DNA from: SIG459 sp045532145
GTDB taxonomy: Bacteria; Bacillota; Clostridia; Oscillospirales; Oscillospiraceae
Direction: 5' to 3'
DNA length: 6,849 nt
Assembly (NCBI GenBank): GCA_045532145.1
Contig: JAZSFJ010000162.1
Coordinates: forward strand, 1 to 6,849
This document shows positions 1 through 5,224 of this stretch, one piece after another (position 1 is the stretch's first letter; every line of letters starts with the position of its first letter). Made by a program: the position numbers and the translations under genes. Under the pieces are notes generated by a model. The model was not told the DNA's origin, ran no database searches, and worked only from the letters and a program-made list of their open reading frames with translations.

Positions 1-1
1 T

Positions 2-64
2 TGGGATGTGGTCGGCAAACCTGCTCCCATTGTATCGCTGGAGGTTTATCTTTTCTACTCATAG
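2..64 (+). CDS. Probable C-terminal end of an unidentified protein (5' partial)
   Basis: The frame beginning at base 2 is open from the window edge to a TAG at 62-64 and would give about 20 residues ending VSLEVYLFYS. The main support is context: a hairpin followed by a short T run starts 15 bases after the stop, as expected at the end of a plus-strand gene. The frame beginning at base 3 is also open, to a TGA at 78-80, so the frame is not certain. On the other strand an ATG at 62 opens a short frame (MSRKDKPPAI...), but the hairpin polarity fits a plus-strand gene better. The fragment is too short to assign a family. Confidence 0.3.
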   Translation, partial: WDVVGKPAPIVSLEVYLFYS

Positions 65-79
65 GCATAGCCTTTTTTG

Positions 80-104
80 AACCATGGGCACAGCCCATGG
101 TTTT
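80..104 (+). terminator. Intrinsic terminator after the upstream partial gene
   Basis: AACCATGGGC (80-89) pairs perfectly with GCCCATGGTT (93-102) around the 3-base loop ACA, and the T run continues to 104. On the minus strand no T tract follows the stem, so the hairpin is oriented to stop plus-strand transcription from the gene ending near 64. Confidence 0.65.
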
Positions 105-114
105 CATGTTTCAC

Positions 115-149
115 AAAAAGAGGGCTGTTGCAATTTCGCAACAGCCCTT
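115..149 (-). terminator. Second strong hairpin, T tract on the minus strand
   Basis: GGGCTGTTGC (122-131) and GCAACAGCCC (138-147) form a perfect 10-bp stem with a 6-base loop, extended by A121-T148. Read on the minus strand the stem is followed by TC and then TTTTTG (complement of the A run at 115-119). On the plus strand only three Ts follow. It therefore best fits a terminator for leftward transcription, a back-up to the hairpin at 430-464 behind the rubredoxin gene. Used rightward, it could assist the hairpin at 80-104. Confidence 0.55.
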
Positions 150-183
150 TCAGCTTGTCAAAAAAGTGGCTAAATAACTAGAG

Positions 184-290
184 TTATTGCGAGGAGTCGA
201 TGCGTTAAGAAAACATGCCGGTGGCATGTTTTTAGCCATCGACCGCAGCGGCTATGCCGCGAGGAGGGAACTAAGACGACGTGGTAATCC
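184..290. repeat. Probable dispersed intergenic repeat remnant with internal hairpin
   Basis: The stretch begins TTATTGCGAGGAG and ends GACGACGTGGTAATCC. This pair of ends resembles a widespread bacterial intergenic repeat of the form ATTGCGAGGAG...CGACGTGGCAATCC, recognised from memory and not searched. The motif GCGAGGAG occurs twice, at 189-196 and 259-266, as if the repeat were duplicated or interrupted. Between the copies is a perfect hairpin, AAAACATGCC (210-219) with GGCATGTTTT (223-232), which has T runs on both strands and could act as a terminator. No coding function is visible here; the long plus-strand frame crossing 187-684 runs through repeats and antisense to rubredoxin. Confidence 0.45.
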
Positions 291-303
291 GCCCCCCTTT
301 CGC

Positions 304-408
304 GGGCGGATGTGGGCATCCGCCCCTACGGCGCACCATTTCACACCGCCCGTAGGGGACGGCGTCCTCGACGTCCCGCAAACGGCGTACGGCAAGCTCC
401 CGCCCTAC
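304..408. repeat. Cluster A of three GTAGGG hairpin modules
   Basis: Three short stem-loops each carry GTAGGG or its complement CCCTAC at one edge. A1 has the stem GGGCGGATG (304-312) with CATCCGCCC (317-325) and CCCTAC at 324-329. A2 has GTAGGG at 352-357 and the stem GGGACG (356-361) with CGTCCC (372-377) around a 10-base loop. A3 is imperfect, with GGCG (384-387) plus GG (391-392) facing CC plus CGCC (399-404) and CCCTAC at 403-408. Orientations are minus, plus, minus. A second cluster of the same design lies at 2178-2361. This looks like a dispersed, non-coding repeat family of gut Clostridia; its function is unknown. Confidence 0.65.
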
Positions 409-429
409 AACAGGTTCTTTGACAGGCTG

Positions 430-464
430 AAATGCGGTGCGGCTTTAATAGCCGCACCGCATTT
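430..464 (-). terminator. Terminator hairpin of the SOR-rubredoxin operon
   Basis: AAATGCGGTGCGGCT (430-444) and AGCCGCACCGCATTT (450-464) form a perfect 15-bp stem with a 5-base loop. It begins four bases beyond the rubredoxin stop codon in the minus direction. The T tract is only the three Ts at the stem base, so termination may rely on stem strength and on the further hairpins at 210-232 and 115-149. Confidence 0.75.
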
Positions 465-468
465 ATAC

Positions 469-624
469 TTATTCCTTGGAGAAATGGTCCTTGCCAACCA
501 TGCACAGGGGACAGTCGAAGTTCTCCGGAAGGCTCTCCCACTTGGTGCCGGGTGCTATGCCGTTTTCCGGGCTGCCCAGAGCCTCGTCATATTCCCAACC
601 ACAGTCACTGCACACATACTTCAT
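469..624 (-). CDS. Rubredoxin (stand-alone, 51 aa)
   Basis: The product is a small cytoplasmic one-iron electron carrier. Translation from ATG at 624 to TAA at 469-471 gives 51 residues, a normal rubredoxin length. The four iron-binding cysteines sit in the two expected knuckles: C5-x2-C8-G followed by WEYDE, and C38-PL-C41 followed by a GK pair. The conserved GIAPGT turn and a SLPENF segment lie between them. A purine-rich Shine-Dalgarno site (GGAAAGGGG, complement of 633-641) precedes the start. The gene lies 17 bases after the superoxide reductase stop, so the two are almost certainly co-transcribed. Rubredoxin is the established electron donor to superoxide reductase, which makes this its likely partner. 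It could also feed the flavodiiron protein at 3822, whose C-terminal domain is 30/49 identical to it. Confidence 0.95.
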   Translation of the reverse strand: MKYVCSDCGWEYDEALGSPENGIAPGTKWESLPENFDCPLCMVGKDHFSKE

Positions 625-641
625 AGCTATTTCCCCTTTCC

Positions 642-1025
642 TCAGTTCAGTTCGGTCTTCCAGAGACCGTGGAGATTGCAGTAGGCGTATACAGCCAAGG
701 GCTTATCATCCTCAAGAGCGAAGCTGACTTTGGGAGCCTCGCCGGGATTGAGATACTTTCTGCTGCTGCCCTTCTCGGTCTCAAGCTGCACCCACTCTAT
801 CCAGTGTACATCCAGCATGGGATGGTCCACAGTGCCCACATTCACCTCAACGGTCTTGTCGGTCACGGTGACAGCGGGGACGTGCTTCTCGCCGCTGGCC
901 TCAACGGTGTTGGGCACAAGCTCTTCCATCTTATGTCCGCAGCAGAAGGGCTTCACGCCCGCATCATTTACCATCTCTACAATATTGCCGCAGTGGGGGC
1001 AAACATAAAACTTAGTATTTTTCAT
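642..1025 (-). CDS. dfx: Superoxide reductase (desulfoferrodoxin, two-iron class)
   Basis: This cytoplasmic non-haem iron enzyme reduces superoxide to hydrogen peroxide without making O2, a typical defence of strict anaerobes. At 127 residues it has the usual length of the desulforedoxin-plus-catalytic-domain class. The N-terminal rubredoxin-like centre has its four cysteines C9, C12, C28 and C29. The catalytic iron ligands are all present: H48 within EKHVP, H68, H74, C116 and H119 (YCNLHGLW). E46 and K47, which shape the active site, are also present. Start ATG at 1023-1025 follows a strong AGGAGG site (complement of 1034-1039). It is the first gene of a leftward operon with rubredoxin, divergent from the PLP enzyme at 1217. 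No convincing promoter was found in the 190-base divergent region on this strand; an inverted repeat at 1103-1117 could be an operator. Confidence 0.97.
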   Translation of the reverse strand: MKNTKFYVCPHCGNIVEMVNDAGVKPFCCGHKMEELVPNTVEASGEKHVPAVTVTDKTVEVNVGTVDHPMLDVHWIEWVQLETEKGSSRKYLNPGEAPKVSFALEDDKPLAVYAYCNLHGLWKTELN

Positions 1026-1102
1026 ATATTATTCCTCCTGTATTTGAAGTGGTGTTTGTTTTTCTTTGTGGCTTAATAATAACAGAGACAAAAGAAATCT
1101 TC

Positions 1103-1117
1103 CGTGACTTTCTCACG
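1103..1117. promoter_or_regulatory. Candidate operator in the divergent SOR / PLP-enzyme region
   Basis: CGTGA (1103-1107) and TCACG (1113-1117) form a perfect inverted repeat around a 5-base spacer. It lies 78 bases before the SOR start and 11 bases upstream of the -35 box of the rightward promoter. The arms recall Crp/Fnr-family sites (TGTGA-N6-TCACA), but the spacer is one base short. No regulator can be named from the sequence. Confidence 0.35.
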
Positions 1118-1127
1118 AAAATAAATA

Positions 1128-1157
1128 TTGTTTATTGCCTGAATCCGGGCGTATAAT
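1128..1157 (+). promoter_or_regulatory. Sigma-A-type promoter for the D-cysteine desulfhydrase gene
   Basis: The -35 box TTGTTT (1128-1133) is followed by an 18-base spacer and a perfect -10 box TATAAT (1152-1157). Transcription would start near 1164, giving a leader of about 53 bases before the ATG at 1217. A Shine-Dalgarno site GGAAGGAG at 1203-1210 lies six bases before that ATG. Confidence 0.6.
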
Positions 1158-1216
1158 GTGAAAAAAGCGGCTTTTGCCGCCGGCAATATAGTTCGCTATG
1201 CAGGAAGGAGATAAAT

Positions 1217-2167
1217 ATGAAGCCCAATTTTCCCCAAAAGCTATCAATAGGCATTTTCCCCACCCCCATACATAAGCTACAGAATATAAGCCGCCTGCTG
1301 GGTACCAATATATATGTGAAGCGGGACGATATGAGCGGACTGGCTCTCGGCGGAAACAAGGTGAGGAAGCTGGAGTATCTCCTTGCAGAGGCCAAGGCCA
1401 GGGGTGCAGAGATAGTGTTCACCACCGGCGGCGCTCAGAGCAATCATGCCATGCTCACCGCCGCAGCCTGCAGAAAGCTGGGGCTCACTCCCATACTCAT
1501 TTTGAAAAAACGTGGAGTTACAGAGCGTCTTGGCAACCAGCTTCTCAATAGCCTGATGGGCGTTGATGTTCGCTTTATTGATACGGATTCCTATGATGAT
1601 ATTTACGCCGAAATGGACCGTGTGGGCGCAGAGCTCGGCAAGCCCTATTACAAGATACCCTGCGGAGGCTCCAACGGTCTGGGCAGCCTCGGCTATGTGG
1701 ACTGCATAAAGGAGATAAGCTCTCAGGGTATGGAATTTGACCACATCATTTGTGCCGAGGGCAGCGGCGGAACTATGGCAGGCGTTGTACTGGGTGCAAA
1801 GCTCTATATGCCCGATGCCGCTGTTACCGGTATGATGGTGGACACAGACCCATTCGACGAGATAACCCCCGCACTTATACATGAAGCCGCAGCCATTCTC
1901 GGCGTGGACAAGGAAATAAGCCCCGACGGATTTGCCCTTCGGGATATGTGCGGCCCCGGCTACGCCATACCCTCCGCTGAGGGCAACGCGGCTGTGGCGC
2001 TGATGGCAGAGCAGGAGGGTATATTCCTTGACCCCGTATATACCGGCAAGGCTTTTGCGGGACTTATCGCCATGGCAAGGGAGGGCGCTTTCAAGGCCAC
2101 CGACAAGGTTCTTTTCCTCCACTCCGGCGGAGCAGGTGGTCTGTTCGCCCTGAGCGGAAACGAATAA
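1217..2167 (+). CDS. dcyD: PLP-dependent D-cysteine desulfhydrase (ACC deaminase family)
   Basis: The predicted reaction is D-cysteine to pyruvate, H2S and ammonia, in the cytoplasm. The 316-residue protein has the fold-type II PLP architecture of the ACC deaminase/D-cysteine desulfhydrase family: N-terminal FPTPIHKL, the Schiff-base lysine K48 in GGNKVRK, the GGAQSNH loop at 71-77, a phosphate-binding SGGTMAG at 183-189, and Y275 in DPVYTGKA. Known ACC deaminases carry Glu after that tyrosine and Leu in a C-terminal HLGG motif. Here these are T276 and S303 (HSGG), the pattern reported for D-cysteine desulfhydrases, which favours that activity. Start and Shine-Dalgarno spacing are clear. It is divergent from the SOR operon and is followed by the module cluster at 2178-2361 and a terminator at 2462. 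Action on other D-amino acids or beta-chloro-alanine cannot be excluded. Confidence 0.85.
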   Translation: MKPNFPQKLSIGIFPTPIHKLQNISRLLGTNIYVKRDDMSGLALGGNKVRKLEYLLAEAKARGAEIVFTTGGAQSNHAMLTAAACRKLGLTPILILKKRGVTERLGNQLLNSLMGVDVRFIDTDSYDDIYAEMDRVGAELGKPYYKIPCGGSNGLGSLGYVDCIKEISSQGMEFDHIICAEGSGGTMAGVVLGAKLYMPDAAVTGMMVDTDPFDEITPALIHEAAAILGVDKEISPDGFALRDMCGPGYAIPSAEGNAAVALMAEQEGIFLDPVYTGKAFAGLIAMAREGAFKATDKVLFLHSGGAGGLFALSGNE

Positions 2168-2177
2168 ACCCAATGGC

Positions 2178-2361
2178 GGGTGGACAACACAGGTCTGCCC
2201 CTACGGCGATGATTTTGTGTTTTTCGTATTCGCCAAAGTGCGCTGCAAGGCATGGGTGCGTGCTGCGTGGCGCGCCGGGGGCGACGCGCCCTACGGGTGG
2301 TGCGATGAATGGGCTGCGGTCAAAAATTTTCATCTGTAGGGACCGGCGTCTCCGACGGTCC
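2178..2361. repeat. Cluster B of three GTAGGG hairpin modules
   Basis: This cluster has the same design as the one at 304-408. B1 has the stem GGGTGGAC (2178-2185) with GTCTGCCC (2193-2200), held together by two G-T wobbles, and CCCTAC at 2199-2204. B2 has GGCGCG (2269-2274) with CGCGCC (2285-2290) around a 10-base loop and CCCTAC at 2289-2294. B3 has GTAGGG at 2336-2341 and GGACCG (2340-2345) with CGGTCC (2356-2361) around a 10-base loop. Orientations are minus, minus, plus. Bases 2168-2460 hold no credible gene; the short frames there pass through these modules and have no ribosome binding site. Confidence 0.6.
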
Positions 2362-2461
2362 GGCGGTATGCACGTATTACACGAACGAATCCCCGGCGAA
2401 TCCGCAATAGTCCTCGTTTTCACCGTAGCCTGACGAAAATAAAATATTCTCTGATATGCTT

Positions 2462-2503
2462 AAAACCGCCCTCTGTTGTCAATAACTACAGGGGGCAGTT
2501 TTT
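2462..2503 (+). terminator. Intrinsic terminator after the GTAGGG cluster
   Basis: AAAAC (2462-2466) pairs with GTTTT (2498-2502). The stem continues through GCCC-T-CTGT against ACAG-G-GGGC, with one C/A mismatch, one T-G wobble and one T/T mismatch, to a loop near 2480-2484. The Ts at 2499-2503 form the tail on the plus strand. It would end transcripts from the D-cysteine desulfhydrase gene about 300 bases beyond its stop, so the module cluster would be part of that mRNA. Confidence 0.6.
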
Positions 2504-2545
2504 ACTCTTACGATCGGCAAAATTTGTTTACATTTTTTCTTTAAG

Positions 2546-2568
2546 ATTTGATTGACCTTGTATCAAAT
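2546..2568. promoter_or_regulatory. Inverted repeat overlapping the -35 box of the alcohol dehydrogenase promoter
   Basis: ATTTGAT (2546-2552) and ATCAAAT (2562-2568) are exact inverted copies around a 9-base spacer. The spacer and left arm cover the -35 hexamer TTGACC at 2552-2557. This position fits a repressor site that blocks RNA polymerase. The cognate regulator is unknown, and it is distinct from the Rex-like site at 2595-2612. Confidence 0.4.
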
Positions 2569-2580
2569 GTATGGTATGAT
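2552..2580 (+). promoter_or_regulatory. Canonical sigma-A-type promoter for the secondary alcohol dehydrogenase
   Basis: TTGACC (2552-2557) and TATGAT (2575-2580) are separated by exactly 17 bases. Transcription should begin near 2587, leaving a leader of about 42 bases that contains the Rex-like site and the GGAGG ribosome binding site at 2617-2621. Confidence 0.75.
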
Positions 2581-2594
2581 TGGTACGTAAGAAA

Positions 2595-2612
2595 TTGTTA
2601 ATTTTTTATCAA
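2595..2612. promoter_or_regulatory. Rex (redox-sensing repressor) operator, one mismatch
   Basis: TTGTTAA-TTTT-TTATCAA matches the established Rex consensus TTGTTAA-N4-TTAACAA at 13 of 14 defined positions. It lies just after the predicted transcription start and before the ribosome binding site, a position where a bound repressor would block transcription. Rex dimers leave DNA when the NADH/NAD+ ratio rises, and fermentative alcohol dehydrogenase genes are standard Rex targets in Clostridia. No rex gene is in the window. Confidence 0.65.
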
Positions 2613-2628
2613 CATTGGAGGATATATC

Positions 2629-3687
2629 ATGAAAGGTTTCGCAATGCTCAAAATCGGCGCTACCGGATGGGTAGAGAAGGACATTCCCGCTTGCGGTCCT
2701 ATGGACGCCATCTGCAAGCCCCTGGCACTGGCACCCTGCACATCTGATATACACACCGTATGGGCCGGCGCTATCGGCGACCGCAGAGATATGATTCTGG
2801 GCCACGAGGCTGTGGGCGAGGTCGTTGAGGTGGGCGCTCTTGTTCGGGATTTCAAACCCGGCGATCGCGTTCTGATTTCCGCTATCACTCCCGACTGGAA
2901 CTCCCTCGAGGCACAGGGCGGCTACGCAATGCACTCCGGCGGTATGCTTTCCGGCTGGAAGTTTTCCAACTTCAAAGACGGCGTATTCTCCGAATACTTC
3001 CATGTAAACGACGCTGACGGCAACCTTGCCCATCTTCCCGATGGCATGGATATTGCTGCCGCTGCAATGATTGCGGACATGGTCCCCACCGGCTTCCACG
3101 GCGCAGAGCTTGCTGACATTCAGTATGGCGACAATGTTGCCATCATCGGCATCGGCCCTGTTGGCCTCATGTCCGTTGCAGCTACCGCCATCCGCGGCGC
3201 CGCCGAGATTTATGCTGTGGGTTCCCGCAAAAACTGCTGCGACCTGGCTCAGGAATTCGGCGCAACCGCCATCATCAACTATAAAAACGGCGGCATAGTG
3301 GAGCAGATCATGGATAAGACCCACGGCAAGGGCGTTGACAAGGTCATCGTTGCCGGCGGCGACAATGACACCTTTGCACAGGCTATGAAGATCCTGAAGC
3401 CCGGTGGAATCATCAGCAACGTCAACTATCTGGGCGAGGGCGACAGCGTTGGAGTTCCCAGAGTTGAATGGGGCTGCGGCATGGGCCACAAGCAGCTTCG
3501 CGGCGGTCTGATGCCCGGCGGACGTCTGCGTTCCGAAAAGCTGGCCCGCCTGGTCATGACGGGCAGAATCCATCCCGAAAAGCTCATCACCCACCGCTTC
3601 ACCGGTCTTGAGAGTGTTGAGCCCGCTCTCATGCTCATGAAGGATAAGCCCAGAGATCTCATCAAACCCCTGGTTATCATCGAATAA
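2629..3687 (+). CDS. adh: NADP-dependent secondary alcohol dehydrogenase (zinc-type)
   Basis: This cytoplasmic enzyme interconverts secondary alcohols and ketones (2-propanol/acetone type) with NADP(H). The 352-residue protein aligns from end to end, from memory, with the Clostridium beijerinckii enzyme, starting with MKGFAML and sharing PCTSDIHTV, ILGHEAVGEVVEVG, GWKFSNFKDGVF and PRVEWGCGM. Catalytic zinc ligands C37, H59 and D150 are present, with E60 beside H59. As in that tetrameric family there is no four-cysteine structural-zinc lobe. The Rossmann glycines GIGPVG lie at 174-179. G198, S199, R200 and Y218, which bind the NADP phosphate in the C. beijerinckii enzyme, are all conserved, so NADP(H) is the expected cofactor. 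Start ATG is seven bases after GGAGG. A perfect terminator follows the stop, making it monocistronic. The Rex-like site implies control by NADH even though the enzyme itself should use NADP(H). Confidence 0.95.
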   Translation: MKGFAMLKIGATGWVEKDIPACGPMDAICKPLALAPCTSDIHTVWAGAIGDRRDMILGHEAVGEVVEVGALVRDFKPGDRVLISAITPDWNSLEAQGGYAMHSGGMLSGWKFSNFKDGVFSEYFHVNDADGNLAHLPDGMDIAAAAMIADMVPTGFHGAELADIQYGDNVAIIGIGPVGLMSVAATAIRGAAEIYAVGSRKNCCDLAQEFGATAIINYKNGGIVEQIMDKTHGKGVDKVIVAGGDNDTFAQAMKILKPGGIISNVNYLGEGDSVGVPRVEWGCGMGHKQLRGGLMPGGRLRSEKLARLVMTGRIHPEKLITHRFTGLESVEPALMLMKDKPRDLIKPLVIIE

Positions 3688-3706
3688 TTTTTTCTTACTC
3701 CCTTTG

Positions 3707-3742
3707 AATAAGACCGGAAGCAAAACTGCTTCCGGTCTTATT
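3707..3742 (+). terminator. Intrinsic terminator of the secondary alcohol dehydrogenase gene
   Basis: AATAAGACCGGAAGCA (3707-3722) pairs perfectly over 16 bp with TGCTTCCGGTCTTATT (3727-3742) around the loop AAAC. It starts 19 bases after the stop codon and separates this gene from the flavodiiron protein gene. Confidence 0.85.
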
Positions 3743-3751
3743 TAAGCCTTC

Positions 3752-3780
3752 TTTACTTGACGGCAATTTTGATATATAAT
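3752..3780 (+). promoter_or_regulatory. Promoter for the flavodiiron protein gene
   Basis: The -35 box TTTACT (3752-3757), four of six consensus bases, stands 17 bases before a perfect -10 box TATAAT (3775-3780). It comes immediately after the preceding terminator, so the gene has its own transcription start near 3787. The nearby TTGACG at 3757-3762 is only 12 bases from the -10 and was not chosen as the -35. Confidence 0.6.
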
Positions 3781-3821
3781 GATTTCTGCAAAACCCACTT
3801 AAACGGATGGAGAAGCGCATT

Positions 3822-5168
3822 ATGAAAATTACCGATACCATTAATTACATAGGCGTAAACGACCGCAGCCTTGACCTTTTTGAGGGTCAGTACATCGTGC
3901 CCGAGGGCATGGCTTATAATTCCTACATTATTATTGACGAGAAAATCGCCGTTATGGACTCCGTGGGCGGGGAATTCGCCGGGGAGTGGCTCAGTAATAT
4001 CTCCGCCGCTCTGGAGGGCAGAAAGCCCGATTACCTTGTGGTGCAGCACATGGAGCCCGACCACTCCGCCAACATCACCGCTTTCACCGAGACCTATCCC
4101 GAGGCCACCATCGTAGGCTCTGCAAGGGCCTTCCAGATGATGAAGAACTTTTTCGGCACCGATTTTGCCGAGAAACGCATAGTCGTGGGCGACGGTGACA
4201 GCCTCAATCTGGGAAGCCGCTCTCTCAGCTTCGTAACCGCTCCCATGGTCCACTGGCCCGAGGTCATCATGAGCTACGACCCCAAGGACAAGGTTCTTTT
4301 CTCCGCCGACGCCTTCGGCAAATTCGGCGCTCTGGACGCCGACGAGGACTGGGCCTGCGAGGCAAGACGCTATTATTTCGGTATTGTGGGTAAATACGGC
4401 GTCCCCGTTCAGAACCTACTGAAAAAGGCAGCAGGCCTTGATATACGCTGCATCTGTCCCCTCCACGGACCCATGCTCAGCGAGAATCTTGAGTACTATC
4501 TGGACCTTTACAACACCTGGTCCGCCTATGAGAGCGAGGATCAGGGCGTGACCATCGCCTACACCTCCGTTTACGGCAACACCAAAAAGGCCGCTCTGCT
4601 TCTGGCTGAAAAGCTGGAGGAACGGGGCTGCACTGTGGCAGTACACGACCTGGCCCGCTGCGACATGGCTGAGGCTGTGGAGGACGCCTTCCGCTACTCC
4701 GCCCTTGTGCTGGCCACCACCACCTACTGCGGCGATATTTTCCCCTTTATGCGCACATTTATAGAGCATCTCACCGAGCGTGGCTACCAGAACCGCAGCA
4801 TCGCCCTCATCGAAAACGGCAGCTGGGACCCTGTGGCCGCAAGGATAATGAAGGGTCTTCTGGAAAAGAGCAAGAACATCACTTATGCAGAAAACAACGT
4901 TAAGATAATGTCCGCCCTCAGCGAGGATAATCTGGCTCAGATAGAGGCTCTGGCAAAGGAACTTGCCTGCTGCACCGACCCCAACTCCTGTGCCTTGGGT
5001 GAAGAGGGTTCCGGCAGCTATGCCTGCGGTATCTGCGGCTGGGAGTATGACGAAGCCGTCGGAGACCCCGACAAGGGCATTGCCCCCGGCACTCCCTTCG
5101 CCAGCCTCCCCGAGGATTATGAGTGCCCCCTCTGCCGCGCCGGCAAGGAGCAATTTGAAAAAATATGA
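3822..5168 (+). CDS. fprA: Flavodiiron protein with C-terminal rubredoxin domain (O2/NO reductase)
   Basis: This cytoplasmic enzyme reduces O2 to water and/or NO to N2O. ATG at 3822 (448 aa) is chosen because GGAGAAG at 3809-3815 lies just before it and MKITDTINYIGVND is a typical family N-terminus; an in-frame ATG at 3807 would add five residues but lacks a good ribosome site. Domain 1, about 1-240, is a metallo-beta-lactamase-type diiron domain with ligands H76, E78, D80, H81, H144, D163 and H215. Domain 2, about 243-382, is flavodoxin-like, with FMN loop TSVYGNT at 248-254, TTTYCGDIFP at 299-308 and ENGSWDP at 331-337. Domain 3, about 400-448, is rubredoxin with C402, C405, C435 and C438. 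This is flavorubredoxin (class B) domain order, as in enteric NorV. The linker between domains 2 and 3 carries three extra cysteines (C383, C384, C390). It is monocistronic, and no rubredoxin reductase gene is in the window. Confidence 0.95.
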   Translation: MKITDTINYIGVNDRSLDLFEGQYIVPEGMAYNSYIIIDEKIAVMDSVGGEFAGEWLSNISAALEGRKPDYLVVQHMEPDHSANITAFTETYPEATIVGSARAFQMMKNFFGTDFAEKRIVVGDGDSLNLGSRSLSFVTAPMVHWPEVIMSYDPKDKVLFSADAFGKFGALDADEDWACEARRYYFGIVGKYGVPVQNLLKKAAGLDIRCICPLHGPMLSENLEYYLDLYNTWSAYESEDQGVTIAYTSVYGNTKKAALLLAEKLEERGCTVAVHDLARCDMAEAVEDAFRYSALVLATTTYCGDIFPFMRTFIEHLTERGYQNRSIALIENGSWDPVAARIMKGLLEKSKNITYAENNVKIMSALSEDNLAQIEALAKELACCTDPNSCALGEEGSGSYACGICGWEYDEAVGDPDKGIAPGTPFASLPEDYECPLCRAGKEQFEKI

Positions 5169-5180
5169 CATCTAAGCTAT

Positions 5181-5224
5181 AAAAAACACTCCTGAATCCT
5201 AAAACGGATTCAGGAGTGTTTTTT
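5181..5224. terminator. Bidirectional terminator between the flavodiiron and LysR genes
   Basis: A 19-bp perfect stem pairs AAAAAACACTCCTGAATCC (5181-5199) with its complement at 5206-5224 around the 6-base loop TAAAAC. The six As on one side and six Ts on the other provide T tails on both strands, as expected between convergent genes. Its last base is also the last base of the LysR-gene stop codon (minus-strand TGA, bases 5226-5224). Confidence 0.9.

Noticed and set aside
184..408. CRISPR array or integron-like repeats
   Set aside because: The hairpin modules are not evenly spaced identical repeats and no cas or integrase gene is nearby.
187..684. Plus-strand open frame of 165 codons
   Set aside because: It runs through dispersed repeats, the terminator hairpin at 430-464 and antisense to the rubredoxin gene; it has no family motifs.
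1277..2173. Minus-strand open frame of 298 codons opposite the PLP enzyme
   Set aside because: Codon bias of the real gene keeps this frame open; the product has no recognisable motif and no ribosome site.
2173..2433. Short overlapping frames on both strands after the PLP enzyme
   Set aside because: They consist of the GTAGGG hairpin modules and have no start signals.
2563..3723. Minus-strand open frame of 386 codons
   Set aside because: It is antisense to the well-supported alcohol dehydrogenase, crosses its promoter and terminator, and shows no domain pattern.
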